From positions 195,517,630-195,581,629 of the forward strand of contig CM022303.1 in assembly GCA_011799875.1 (NCBI GenBank): 64,000 bases of DNA. Reading direction: 5' to 3'. The notes beneath the pieces were generated by a model. The model searched no databases, was not told where the DNA came from, and saw only the letters and a list, made by a program, of their open reading frames with translations. This document shows positions 1-11,449 of the stretch, in pieces. How positions within the stretch are numbered: the first letter of the stretch is position 1; each line of letters starts with the position of its first letter. Position numbers and translations under genes: made by a program. This stretch comes from Thinopyrum elongatum. Lineage: Eukaryota; Streptophyta; Magnoliopsida; Poales; Poaceae.

Positions 1-558
1 GACCCATAGGTCTGTGGTAAAGTACTCACGCATCGTCGGAAGGGTAGCAAGGTTGATGTAGAGGCCCTCCATGATCGAATCCCACTACGGCAGGGTGCCG
101 GAAAAGGCCCCAAGATGGGATCTCACGGGAACAGAGGCTTGCGGCGGCGAAAAAGTATTTTGGTGGACGCTTCTGATGTGTGGGGAATATTTCTGAATTT
201 ATAGAGGTGGAATTAGGGTTGGAGGACACCCGAGGGGCCCACAAGCCCTCAGGGCGCGCCCCCTGGGGCGCGCCCTAGAGGCTTGTGGCCTCGTCGGTAC
301 TCTTCTGGCCATCTATCCAAGTCACGTAGGTGTCTTCTAGTCCAAGAAAAATCATCATAAAGTTTTATTCCGTTTGGACTCCGTTTGGTATTCCTTTTCT
401 GTAAAAGTCAAAAACAAGGTAAAAATAGAAACTGGTACTGGGCTCTAGGTTAATAGGTTAGTCCGAAAAATAATATAAAATAGCATATAAAACATCCAAA
501 ACAGATAATATAATAGCATGGAACTATAAAAAATTATAGATACGTTGGAGACGTATCA
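1..558 (-). repeat. 3' LTR of element E (partial)
   Basis: On the - strand the LTR begins at 558 with TGATACGTCTCC. It matches the corresponding stretch of the 5' LTR at about 19213-19783 with scattered substitutions. A TATA-like TATAAAT on the - strand (around 198-203) has a counterpart at 19411-19416 in the other LTR. The left end of the LTR is outside the window. Confidence 0.85.
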
Positions 559-579
559 AGCATCCCCAAGCTTAATTCC
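559..579 (-). promoter_or_regulatory. Polypurine tract of element E
   Basis: Immediately upstream of the 3' LTR on the - strand is AAGCTTGGGGATGC, the plus-strand priming site expected at this position. The same word recurs inside elements E and A. Confidence 0.65.
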
Positions 580-1684
580 TGCTCGTCCTCGAGTAGGTAA
601 ATGATAAAAATAGAATTTTTGATGTGGAATGCTACCTAACATATTCATCAATGCAATCTTCTTTATTGTGGCAAGAATATTTAGATCCACAAGATTCAAA
701 ACAAAAGTTTAATATTGACATAAAAACAATAATACTTCAAGCATACTAATAAAGCAATCATGTCTTCTCAAAATATCATGGCCAAAGAAAGTTATCCCTA
801 CAAAATCATATAGTCTGGCTATGCTCCATCTTCATCACACAAAGTATTTCATCATGCACAACCCCGATGACAAGCCAAGCAATTGTTTCATACTTTTGGT
901 GTTCTCAATCTTTTTCAACTTTCACACAATACATGAGCGTGAGCTATGGATATAGCACTATAGGTGGAATAGAATATGGTGGTTGTGGAGAAGACAAAAA
1001 GAAGGAGATAGTCTCACATCAACTAGGCAAATTAATGGGCTATGGAGATGCCCATCAATTGATATCGATGCAAGTGAGTAGGTATTGCCATGCAACAGAT
1101 GCAGTAAAGCTATAAGTGTATGAAAGCTCAAAAAGAAACTAAGTGGGTGTGCATCCAACTTGCTTGCTCACGAAGACCTAGGGCAATTTGAGCAAGCCCA
1201 TCATTGGAATATACAAGCCAAGTTCTATAATGAAAAATTCCCACTAGTATATGAAAGTGACAAAATTGGAGACTATCTATCATGAAGATCATGGTGCTAC
1301 TTTGAAGCACAAGTGTGGAAAAAGGATAGTAACATTGTCCCTTCTCTCATTTCTCTCATTTTTTTTCATTTTTTGTTTGGGCTTCTTTGGCCTCTTTTAT
1401 TTTTTATAAAGTCCAAAGACTAATCCCAACTTGTGAGGGAATAATAGCTACCATCATCCTTTCCTCACATGGGACAATGCTCTAATAATGATGATCATCA
1501 CACTTTTATTTACTTACAACTCAAGAATTACAACTCGATACTAGAACCAAATATGACTATATACGAATGCCTCCGGCGGTGTACCGGGATGTGCTATGAT
1601 CAAGAGTGACATGTATAAAAAATATGAATGGTGGCCTTGCCACAAATACTATGCCAAGTACATGATCATGCAAAGCAATATGAC
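580..1684 (-). other. Element E internal 3' region, no gene seen
   Basis: This AT-rich stretch matches the last part of element A's internal region (60338-60915) in inverted orientation. It contains a T/C-rich tract near 1340-1400, the counterpart of the purine tract in A at 25895-25952. Short ORFs here have no family resemblance and I treat them as chance. ATGAC at 1680-1684 is the left target-site duplication of element C. Confidence 0.6.
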
Positions 1685-1930
1685 TGTCGGGGAAACGACA
1701 CATATGGGATCGAGTGGATCCCTTCTACGGTTTGGCAGGGAAGAGGAGTGCGCAAAAAGCAGATCTAACGATCAACACAAGGGATTTTTACCCAGGTTCG
1801 GGCCGCTGAGGAGCATAAAACCCTAGTCCTGCTTGTAGTGTATTGAGTGTTCTTGAGCTTCGGCTACTTGCTACGCATGCAAACTGGGCCGGAAAGTCCA
1901 AAAGTCCCCCCCTGTATCGCCTTGGGCCTC

Positions 1931-1938
1931 CTTTTATA
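1931..1938 (-). promoter_or_regulatory. TATA box in the 3' LTR of element C
   Basis: TATAAAAG on the - strand lies within a GC-rich context that is conserved in both LTRs, as expected for the Pol II promoter of an LTR retrotransposon. Confidence 0.55.
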
Positions 1939-1971
1939 CCAAGGGGCTACCACAGTGGCATACATGCATAC

Positions 1972-2283
1972 ATGAGGTGTAAAGTAGCTACAGTGTACAT
2001 GCTTATCACTGGCGTCTTAGGACAAGCACATTAAATGCGCTGTTTACGTGTCCCTAACTTTATCGAGGACGAAAACAGAGCCCGTCCCATCCGTCGCCGC
2101 CTCGCCCCGTCTTGACACGCACCCAAGATGAGGTGTAAAGTAGCTACAGTGTACATGCTTATCACTGGCGTCTTAGGACAAGCACATTAAATGCGCTGTT
2201 TACGTGTCCCTAACTTTATCGAGGACGAAAACAGAGCCCGTCCCATCCGTCGCCGCCTCGCCCCGTCTTGACACGCACCCAAG
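1972..2283. repeat. 156-bp tandem duplication inside the 3' LTR of element C
   Basis: The block starting ATGAGGTGTAAAGTAGC occurs at 1972 and again at 2128. The 5' LTR carries it once (from about 14711). The duplication therefore arose after insertion, or during the last reverse transcription, and explains nearly all of the LTR length difference. Confidence 0.9.
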
Positions 2284-2844
2284 ATGAGGAGGCATGCAAA
2301 TGCCAAGCTAACTGGCTAGCCGCTGCGCTGGAGCAGTGGCAGGATCTTCATTAAGATCTGCATGCCTCCATGTAGGTGCTTGTCTGGCTGGCAGGCTAGT
2401 TGCTGTGTTGGAGCGGTGGCGGGACGAGGAGCCTTGCCGTATGCGAGCCTTGCCGTGGCCTCGCAAATGTCCCTGGCAAGAGCCTTGCTGGGAACTTGCC
2501 TTCTATTCTTAACAAAGATCTGCATGCCACCATGCAGGCGCCCCTGGATCTTGGTCTTGACTTTGTCGATGTGTCAGAGCTCTCAACCTCAAGGGTGGTG
2601 GTCTTGCTGAGGCTTCGCAAACCATCCTGACAAGGAGCTTGCCGGGGCTCGCAAATCACCCCGGCAAGAATCATTGCCGGGGGCTCAGCTTGTCTTCTGC
2701 TCTCTGATTACTGGCTCGGATGCCGTCTTGGTTGCCTCGTATTTGCTCCCAGTTGTCCCTGGCAGGCCTTGATGTGGGCGTGGTTGCAACTGCCCGTGCA
2801 CAAGTAAGGGGTACTAAAGGGTCCCAAACTTTAGTACACCGACA

Positions 2845-2864
2845 GGAGCCCCCGGGCCTGGGCC
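2845..2864 (-). promoter_or_regulatory. Polypurine tract of element C
   Basis: The - strand reads GGCCCGGGGGCTCC directly against the start of the 3' LTR. Element D has a nearly identical tract next to its 3' LTR at 63538. Confidence 0.7.
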
Positions 2865-3249
2865 ACACAAGCGGGCACGACGTGTTGTTGGGCTAGGCCC
2901 AAACAGTGCGCGGGCACACGTGGCCGGGGTTAACTACTGTAATCATCTCGTCTGCCACGCTTCCCCACTATCTGCATTGAGTGCGCGACGTGGGGTGCGC
3001 ACACGGCACGGTCGCAGCAGCAGCACGCCTGCGAATACGCCTTCACATTGGATAGTAAAGAGGCAGCCTCGCGCCTTCCCCATAAAAAGAGGAATCCACA
3101 GAGGCACTGCTCATTTACCCCCTTCGCCCTTTCCAATCTAGGAACCGCCGTCGTCTTCCTCCTTGGGCCCAAACCAGAGCTTCCTCATCCATCCGCTGTC
3201 CCCCCTGCGCTCCCACCATCCTCGACCTCCCGCTCCTCTCCAGTTTCTT
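2865..3249 (+). promoter_or_regulatory. Antisense promoter and leader of element C's accessory gene
   Basis: Between the polypurine tract and the antisense gene the + strand holds a TATA-like CATAAAAAG (3081-3089) about 160 bases before the ATG, followed by a C/T-rich leader. The same arrangement recurs in B (TATAAGT, 58641-58647, - strand) and D (TATAAAA, 63003-63009, - strand). This suggests that the gene has its own promoter and does not depend on the LTR. Confidence 0.5.
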
Positions 3250-6200
3250 ATGGCGCCCAAAGCGAGCAAGGGCAAGGGAGCGTCCAAGGCGAGCGAGGGG
3301 GAAGAGGTGCCGGAGAATGAGTTGGTGAAGATGTGGAAGGAGAACGTCGTCTTTGCTCCGACACTCGATGCGCGCGCTCTAAAGGAGCGATATCTGTGTA
3401 TGTGGGGGAGAGCGACGACGGGGCATCCTGCTACCCGCGTCATCCCAGCTTCTTGCGCCAAGCCTGCTCCAGATAAATTCCCTTTCTTCGTCGATTACTT
3501 CTACTGCGGGCTCTGTCCCCCATTTTCAGATTTCTTCAATGACATCATGTACACATTCGGCTTCCATATCTTGGATTTCACGCCAAATGTTGAGGCATGT
3601 ATGGCCACCTTCGCCCACCTCTGTGAGAACTTCGCCGGGGTGGTCCCCAACACGGCCCTCTTTTGCCATTATTTCTTTCCCCGCATCCAGCTCGGAGGGG
3701 CCCTTTCTGGCTGCGTCACCTGGATCCCAAGGGCATTGGCCAAGAAGACGTACCCAGACGGGACCCACAAGGAAAAGTGGGACGAATGGCGGGGCAAGTG
3801 GTGCTGGATCGTGGAGAAGGACCTGCAGCAGTTTTGTATGCCCTGGCAGACGAAACTGGTCCGTGGCGGTAATTGGGGCGACCTCGACCCACAAGACGGG
3901 AAGCTCACCGTTGCAACCACCAGGATCCATCGCCTCAAGGCTGCCGGGCTCACAATCGAAATGATTGGGGCCGACTTCCTCCGCCGCCGCATCGCTCCTC
4001 TGCAGAACAAGGGGAGGTCAGCTTGGGAATACCGGAACGCGGCAGACATCATGAGGCTGCGCCCTGGCCTGAACAACAACTTGACGGTCATGCAGCATGC
4101 AGCTCTCTGCTACAAGTTGTTCCACCTCAAGGCCGACAAGGCCGACAAGACTGAAAAGGCCGACAAGCCGCTCAAGTTGCCGACGGGCGTGATCCCTTTG
4201 TGCAACAACTCCGCCCTGACCTCAATCGTCGCCATGATGCCGGTGTTCAACACCCATGGCCTTGATCAGACCTGGGCCGAGCCAGACGCGGAGCGGGTGC
4301 AAGAGTTCTTCGACAACTTGTCGGAGAGGGGACATCTGGGAAGAAATGCAGCTCATCCGCCCCACCACCGATGAGGAGGTGGCGTATATTGCCAGCAGGG
4401 CGGAAGAGGCAGCCCTTGCCGAGGAGTCCGCCTGCGTTGGCTTTGTGGAAAACAAAGCCAGCGCAAAGGAGGATCTTGCTGAGCGGGGGGAGCCTGCCGG
4501 GGAACACAACGGCACCACTATCGGGGGCCCTTCTGCTGAGGGGACAGCCAAGGAGACGGCTGAAGAGGCAGCTGAAGAGGAGCCGCACGAGGAGCCCCCA
4601 GTCCCGGGGAAGAAGAAACGTGTCCTCCGGCGGGTTGGCTCTGTCGGGCCAGTCCGGCAAGCCTCCTCACGCGAAGAGGTCCCCATCAAGGGGGCGGCCG
4701 GCAAGGTTGCGCAGCGGCAAGAGGTCCAGCCGCAACCTGTGCGCCTGATGAGGCGCATGACCGCGGCAGCAAAGGAAAAAGCAGCCGCCGCCTCTGCCAC
4801 GGCCAAGCGGCCCAGGTCTCCATCTTCCCCCCCTCGCACGGACACCATACCGGAGGCCGACTTCGACCTTTCCTCCTTCAGCCCGAGGAGGGAGAAGAGG
4901 CCAGAAGAAGAAGATGAGTAAGTGCCTTACTGCTTTCTTCATCTCCTGAGTCCCTGTTTTGATCTTATTTTGGCCTGTCCCCGTAGAGACACGGAAACGT
5001 TGGCACAGAGGATGGCGAAGAAAGCCAAGACCTCGATGGGCGATGAGCCCCCGGCAAGCACCTCAGGTGCGCCGGAGATGATCACAATCAGCCCGGATCC
5101 CAGCCCACGACGCAGCCCCCGACTCAGCCCCCAGCGTGAGTCCGTTACTCATTTCCCGCTGGCGGGTGTTGGGGTGTGTATCTTTGCTGATGATCTTGCC
5201 GGATTTGCAGGAGAAGAATAGCAACAAGGAGAGCTACTGAGAGCTGACCTTGACATGCCGCCTCCGTCAACCATACCGCCCAGGTATGGATCCCCGGCAA
5301 GGACTCCCACCGACGAGCCCATTCGCGTGGAGGAAGGGCCGGCAAGCACGGGTGCCGGCAATCCCATACCGGCAATGAATGTTGCCAGGAAAGGAACCAC
5401 CTCCCAGGTGCTCGTCACAGGTATGCCGCTCGCTTTCGGGCACCCGTCACCCTTCCTACATGATCTTTCTCTCTTCTCTTTATGCTTTGAACTTCAATCT
5501 TGGTTTCATCTTGTTTCTCCTCCTTGGCTTTCAGATCTTCCGTTGGTGGATCAGATGGATGTTGATGCCACCATCGAGGAGACCGCCAAGGATGCTGCCG
5601 CCGAAGCCGCAAAAGACGCGCATGAAGAGGCCGCCAAGGGGTCTGCCGGGGAGGCCGGCAAGGAGACCGGCGACCGAACTGACGGCATTCCTGCCGCAGG
5701 AGCGCCTGGCGCTGCATCGGTCCTGGAGCCCACAGTTACCGGGGAGACGGTGGTCGAGGACCAACCGTCGACATCCGAAGCCCCCCCTCAAGCAGATATC
5801 TGAAGATTGGCGACAATCTGTTCGTCAGCATCCCGGGGACGGCAAGCACCGGAGCGCCAACCGAGGGGGAGGCTTTTGAAGAAGAAGTCATCGCCGCTGC
5901 CGGGCTCAAGGTTGTCGACGAGCCGAGCGCCAGTAGTAGCGGATCCAAAGAAGACCAGCTCCTCCAGGCCATGAGCGACAACTTCTAGAATCTCCAGGCG
6001 CTCCACCGTGCCCGTAAGGAGAAACTGGACTCCAGGGCAGCGGTTGTCGACGCGGCAGAGGCAGACTTCCAAAAGCGTGTCGAGCAGATGCAGGTCTGGT
6101 TCGCCGAGGCCCGACAAGAGCTGAGGACTGGCCAGGAGCAGCTAGGCTAGTGTTGGGACGAGCTCCTTCTGAAGCAGTCCGATATTGAGAAGGCACAGGA

Positions 6201-7173
6201 GGAGGCCGCTCAAGAGGCCGCCAAGGAAGATGCCCAGCTAAGGGAGCGCCGCATCCTGCTCGATGCTCAGGAAGAAGACCTTGTCGCTCACGAGGGGGCA
6301 CTTGCCGCCTAGCTCCGCGGCAAGGATGAGGAGATCGAGAAGCTTGTCGCGTAGTGGACCCAAGGGCTGGAGCAGGAGCACAAGAAAGCGCTTGACGCTC
6401 TGGTCCTGGACCATGCCGGCAAGCTGAAAGAAGCCGTTGATGCCGCTGAAGCTGAAGAAGCCGCCAAGAACAAGCTGGCCGGCAAGGTGGAGAAACTGGA
6501 GGTGGATCTGGAGAAGCACAGCAAGGAGATCTCGACGCTCAAAGACAACAGAGATAAAACTCTCTATGACTTGGTGGAGATGCAAACTGCCATATCCGAA
6601 AAGACCCAGAAACTCTCCTCTGCCACTGAATCCATCACTGATCTGGAGTTGAAGCTGACCACGCTGAAGGAGTCCCTTAAGAGCAGCAGGGCTCATGAGA
6701 AGACCCTGGATAAGATCCTCCAGGAGGAGAAGCAACTGCTTGAGAGCGCCGCTGCCACCTATAATGACTATGAGAAAGGCGTGAAGATTTGGACTGAGCG
6801 CCTTGTCGATGTCGCAGAGAGGCTCACAGCACAACTGTCCACCATGGGCCTATCGACTTTCAGGTATTCCCACGAGGAGAGGGTGACTACGAGCGCCAGA
6901 CTGACCATGTTCTTCGAGGCTATCCTTGATGCCCTGAAGCTGCTCCACTCTAGCCGAGCAACCCAGCTGGCCAATGAATCCCGCAAGCTTTGCCGGGGCG
7001 TCCTTCTCAAGGTGCTCACCAAGGTGGCGTACAGGAACCCTGGCCTCAACCTCACCAACGTGCTTGACAACCTGCCGGAGGATGCAGACCGCAAGGCACT
7101 TGAAGAGCTCGTCGCGCCCATCGTCGACATGGTTGACCACATCAAGAGGGTGGAAGGCCAGCGCCGGGACTAG
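3250..7173 (+). pseudogene. Antisense accessory gene of element C (Transposase_28-like, coiled-coil C-terminus), four exons, broken
   Basis: The gene runs opposite to gag-pol. The start is ATG 3250, downstream of the TATA-like box. Exons are 3250-4917, 4987-5135, 5211-5420 and 5535-7173, each joined by clear GT/AG sites (GTAAGT at 4918, GTGAGT at 5136) that keep the frame. The first about 350 residues resemble the plant 'putative gypsy type transposon' family (landmarks FFVDYFYCGLCPPFSDFFND and the Trp/Lys-rich stretch near WDEWRGKWCWIVEKD). A Lys/Glu-rich low-complexity part, a long coiled coil (about 5900-6780) and a conserved C-terminal segment (PGLNLTNVL) follow. Breaks: an extra G near 4328; TAG at 5216, 5986, 6148, 6310 and 6352; and a probable one-base loss in the C run at 5781-5787. 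The role is unknown. Antisense genes at this position are known in Tat elements such as Grande. Confidence 0.75.
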
Positions 7174-7972
7174 CCGCTTTGCTTCTCCTTGCCGCTATGA
7201 ACTCGCGCCCAAGATAATTTATCTTAAGTTAGAACTGCGGCAACCATTGATGTAATATAACTTGCTGTGTTTTGGATTGAATGCATGCTATCTTTCTCAT
7301 CTAATCTCTCTTTGTATGGCATACACCCTACGCTTTACTGGGAAAAACATGCCGGTGCGCGCACCCTTGCCGCGAGCGTTTTGAGGAATGGATCCTTAGC
7401 AGCCTGTTGGGGGTGTCGCTTCCGGCAAGATACCTTGCCGTTCTTAGAGCAGCCACTTGAACTGTTGAGCGGACTCAAAACAGAGCAAAGGTGTAACCAA
7501 TCCTGACAAAGTTCCTTCGCGTGCAGGTTTTCCATACAAGAATCAAAATCGTTCGAGGAAAATAATCTCATATTTAAAATAAAATCACTCAAGGTTTCAC
7601 AACTTAGCTTTTTTTGGTATTGTACTCTTTCCCGCAAGATGCCACTTCGAACATCGCCTGCTGGCGCCCACACTCTCTATCCCCCCCGACAAACTTGTAT
7701 GCGAGGGAACCTTCTATCCTTTGAGAAAAAGAAAGAAGAGAAAATAGGAACATGGAACCTTGGCGGTTCATCAGTACTTGCTGAAAACAAACGTAGTACA
7801 ATATCCTGGACAGGCATGCATATAGATAAACATGGAAATCAACAAGAGTTGTACATACTTAAACTTATTCAATTGCGCAAAGGGTCTGCGCCTGGCTTTG
7901 TACATAGGGTTATATGCCTTGCCGGCAAGGCTAGTACAAAAGGGGGTTGCCGGGGGTCCCGGCAACCGCGCC
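7174..7972. other. Spacer between pol and antisense gene in element C, no gene seen
   Basis: The 3' ends of pol (- strand) and the antisense gene (+ strand) converge on this 800-bp spacer. It contains several copies of the TTGCCGG word (for example near 7424 and 7917). It also has a stretch near 7895 (TTTGTACATAGGG) that is recognisably similar to element D at about 19815. Possible shared 3' processing signals could not be pinned down. Confidence 0.5.
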
Positions 7973-10900
7973 TCATGGGTAAAACTTGCGAAGATGTTCG
8001 ATATTCCAGGAGTTGCTCACTGGAATTTCATCTTCAGTCTCCAGGCGGACTGCGCCGGGCCTGGTGACTCGTATTACCCGATAAGGGCCTTCCCACTTTG
8101 GAGTCAACTTGTTGGAATTCTTGGCGGACTGAACGCGCTGAAGAACAAGGTCGCCTTCCTCAAGGCTTCGGGCATGAACCTTGCGGCTGTGGTAGCGGCA
8201 CAAGGCTTGCTGGTAGCACGCGGCTCGCACAACAGCCCGAAGACGATCTTCCTCAAGGAGCATAGCATCATCTTGCTGCAACTCCTCTTGCTCAAGCTCA
8301 TCATAAGCGAGCACTCGAGGTGACCCGTATATGAGTTCTGTGGGGGAGAACTGCTTCCGCCCCGTATACCAGGGAGAAAGGTGTCTGGCCAGTGGCTCGA
8401 TTTGGTGTCATCCTGATTGACCAAAGGACCGCTGGCAACTCATCAATCCAGCGCCTTCCGCACTTGTGCAGCCTGTCGAAAGTTCTCATCTTGAGACCCC
8501 GCAGCACCTCAGCATTTGCCCTTTTCGCTTGGCCGTTGCTTCTTGGATGGGCAACATAAGCAAAATAGATTTTGCTGCCAAGGTCTTGGATATACTGCAT
8601 GAAGGTGCGGCTTGTGAACTGTGTGCCGTTGTTGGTGATGACTCTGTTTGGCACACCAAAATGGGAAACTAATCCTTTGAAGAACTTGACGGCTGACTAT
8701 GCTGTCACCTTTCTCACTGCTTCCACTTCCGACCAGTTTGTGAACTTGTCGACAGCATGGGGAAAGGGGCCCAATATGTCAAGCCCCCAGACCGAAAATG
8801 GCCAGGAAAGAGGGATCGTCTGAAGAGCTTGGGCTAGCTGATGAAGTTTCTTCGAATGGAACTGTCACGCTTCACACTTGGTTACTAGTGCAGTTGCATC
8901 CTGGAGGGCAGTGGGCCAAAAGAAACCTTGCCGGAATGCCTTGCCGGCAAGAGCTCTTGATCCTATGTGAGAGCCACATATGCCTCCATGTATCTCTGCC
9001 AACAGCTCCAGTCCGTCCTCCTGAGGAATGCACTTCAATTTCACGCCGTTTGGTCTTTTTCTGTACAGGACATCGTCCACAAACTGGTACATGTTAGACC
9101 GATGGGCTACTTTTTCCGCCACTTCCTGTTCCTCGGGGAGCTCCCTTGTTTGGAGGAACTAAGCGATGTGCTGTGCCCATGCTGGAGCTTGAGGCTCGAT
9201 GACAAGGACTAAAGGCGTGTCTTCTGCCATGGGAGCAGTTGTCTCTACGGCAAGGCCTTGAGGCCCTGCCGGAGCCCGTCGCCCCAGGCAAGCTTGGCGT
9301 CGTCCCCGGCAACTTCCTTGCCGGCGGCTCCTAGGAGCTCGGTGGGAAAGTACTTGCCGGGGCTCAACTTCCTTCGCTTATTCTGTCCTGCCGATGGTTT
9401 AACGGATGGCTGAGTTAGTTGGAGCACAAAAGTTCCTGGTTCCATAGGTAACTTGAGGGCAGCACGTTTTGACAGGTCGTCAGCAATGCTGTTCTATGCT
9501 GGAGGAACATGCTCTGCTTGCAGACCATCAAAATGCTCCTCCAACTTCCTCACTTCATCTACGTAAGCTTCCATTAACGGGCTCGGATAATCTTTGTTAA
9601 CCTGCTTGACGACAAGCTGCGAATCACCTCTGACGATGAGCTTCGCAATTCCAAGGTCTGCCGCGATCCTGAGACCGGCAAGCAGTCCCTCATACTCCGC
9701 AGTGTTGTTTGTTGATCCCTCTCGGGGAAAGTGCATCTGGACCACATACTTGAGGTGCTCTCCGGTGGGTGCAATACGGAGCACACCAGCACCGGCGCCC
9801 TGCAGCGAGAAAGCCCCATCAAAGTACATAATCCAGTCGCGGCTCATTTCCTTGCCAGGGAGAGTGGTCTCTTGAATTTCCTCGTGAGGCGTTGAGGTCC
9901 ATTCTGCAATGAATTTTGCCAAGGCTCTGCTCTGAATCGTTGAAGTGCTTTCAAACCTGAGACCAAAGCTTGACAGTTCCAACGCCCACTCCACAATCCT
10001 TCCAGTTGCATCTGGGTTGTGCAAGATCTGTTGCAACGGGAAGCGAGTGATGACGGTGATCTCATGTGCCTGAAAGTAGTGACGCAGCTTCCTCGAGGCC
10101 ATAAGAAGGCCGAAGAGCAACTTCTGTACACCAGAGTATCTTGATCTAGCCCCATGCAAAAGGGAGCTAACAAAATAAACTGGGTGCTGCACCATCTTCT
10201 TCCTCTGTGTCACTCCATTTGCTTGCGCAGATCCCGCCTTGCCGGCACCAGACTCTACCGGGGGCCCTGCCTTGCCGGCACCAGATCCTGCCAGGGGACT
10301 TGCCTTGCCGGCACCAGACCCTGCCGGGGAGAGCTCCGGCTCATCATCCGACGATCTTGCCACTGCCGCTGCTTCTTCATCAACTTCTCTCTGCGCCACT
10401 AGCGCAGCACTGACCACTTGATTCATTGCCGCTAAATACAGCAACAACGGCTCTTCTGGCTTAGGCGCGACTAATGTTGGCGTAGAGGAGAGGTACCTCT
10501 TCAAATCTTGCAGCGCTGCCTCCGCTTCCGGAGTCCATTTCATTGGACCTGCCTTTTTCAAGATCTTGAAAAAGGGTAGGGCGCGCTTAGCAGATTTGGA
10601 GATGAACCTGCTCAAAGCAGCAACACAGCCAGCAAGTCGACGTACATCTTTGACTCGTCTTGGTGCTTCAATCTGCTCAATCACCTTGATCTTGTCGGGG
10701 TTCGCCTCGATCCCACGCTGAGACACAAAGAACTCGAGAAGCTTGCCGGATGGGACGCCAAACACACACTTCTCAGGATTGAGCTTGCGCAAATTTGCAA
10801 ATGTTTCTTCTAGATCTTGTATCAGTGTCGCCTTGTCCTTGGTTTTGACCACAATGTCATCCATATAAGCTTCCATATTTCTATGTAGCTGGGGCTCAAA

Positions 10901-11449
10901 ACCGATCTGGACTGCTCTGGCAAACGTTGAACCAGCGCTTTTCAACCCGAAAGGCATTCGTATAAAACAATATGTACCACATGGGGTGATAAACGCGGTC
11001 TTCTCTTCATCTTCCCTTGTCATGAAGATTTGATGGTACCCTGAGTAGGCGTCAAGGAATGACAGCAAGTCGCACCCGGCAGTTGAGTCCACGATCTGGT
11101 CGATGCGTGGCAAGGGGAAAGGATCCTTTGGACATGCTTTATTGATGTCTGTATAATCAATGCACAGCCTCCACTTCCCATTCGCCTTGCACACCACAAC
11201 CGGATTGGCCAACCACGTTGGGTGGAGCACTCCTCTAACCAAACCTGCCGCTTCCAACTTCCTAATTTCTTCAATGATAAACTCTTGCCGCTCCAAAGCT
11301 TGCTTCCTAACCTTCTTCTTGACGGGCCGCGCATGAGGACAGACAGCAAGATGGTGCTCAATCACCTCCCTGGGAACGCCGGGGATGTTAGATGCTTGCC
11401 ATGCAAACACATCGACATTCGCCCGCAAGAAGGCGATCAGCGCGCTTTC
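7973..11449 (-). pseudogene. pol: pol of element C (RT, degenerate RNase H, archaeal-type RNase H, integrase), inactivated
   Basis: The longest open stretch (9494-11428, 644 residues) holds the reverse transcriptase with YMDD about 190 residues in. A connection/RNase H region follows whose first catalytic Asp is missing (LLYLAAMNQVV), then a second RNase H (YFDGAFSLQGAGAG, NTAEYEGLLAG, GDSQLV). Downstream are an integrase zinc finger, core and C-terminal part ending at 7973 (RKFYP, stop). Damage: TAG at 9494; a stop where the last zinc-finger Cys should be (after VTKCEA); a stop in the core near 8697; a frameshift near 8305. In the integrase core the second catalytic Asp reads Asn (ITNNGTQF) and the Glu reads Lys (QAKRAN). 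The protein would not be functional. A 33-bp tandem repeat lies inside the first RNase H region. Confidence 0.92.
10237..10335 (-). repeat. 33-bp tandem repeat inside pol of element C
   Basis: CCTTGCCGGCACCAGA recurs at 10237, 10270 and 10303 on the + strand. Translated on the - strand it adds about three Gly/Ala/Lys-rich units (SGAGKAG) between the halves of the degenerate RNase H region. This suggests a tolerated linker expansion. Confidence 0.85.

Larger units (their letters stand above)
1685..2844 (-). repeat. 3' LTR of element C
   Basis: This 1160-bp LTR matches the 1002-bp 5' LTR except for substitutions and one extra copy of a 156-bp block. A TATA box (TATAAAAG, - strand, 1931-1938) has its counterpart at 14669-14676 in the 5' LTR. 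Confidence 0.92.

Noticed and set aside
2316..2674. ORFs within the C LTRs (also 14890-15344)
   Set aside because: They occur in both LTRs on both strands, have no start context and are broken differently in the two copies.
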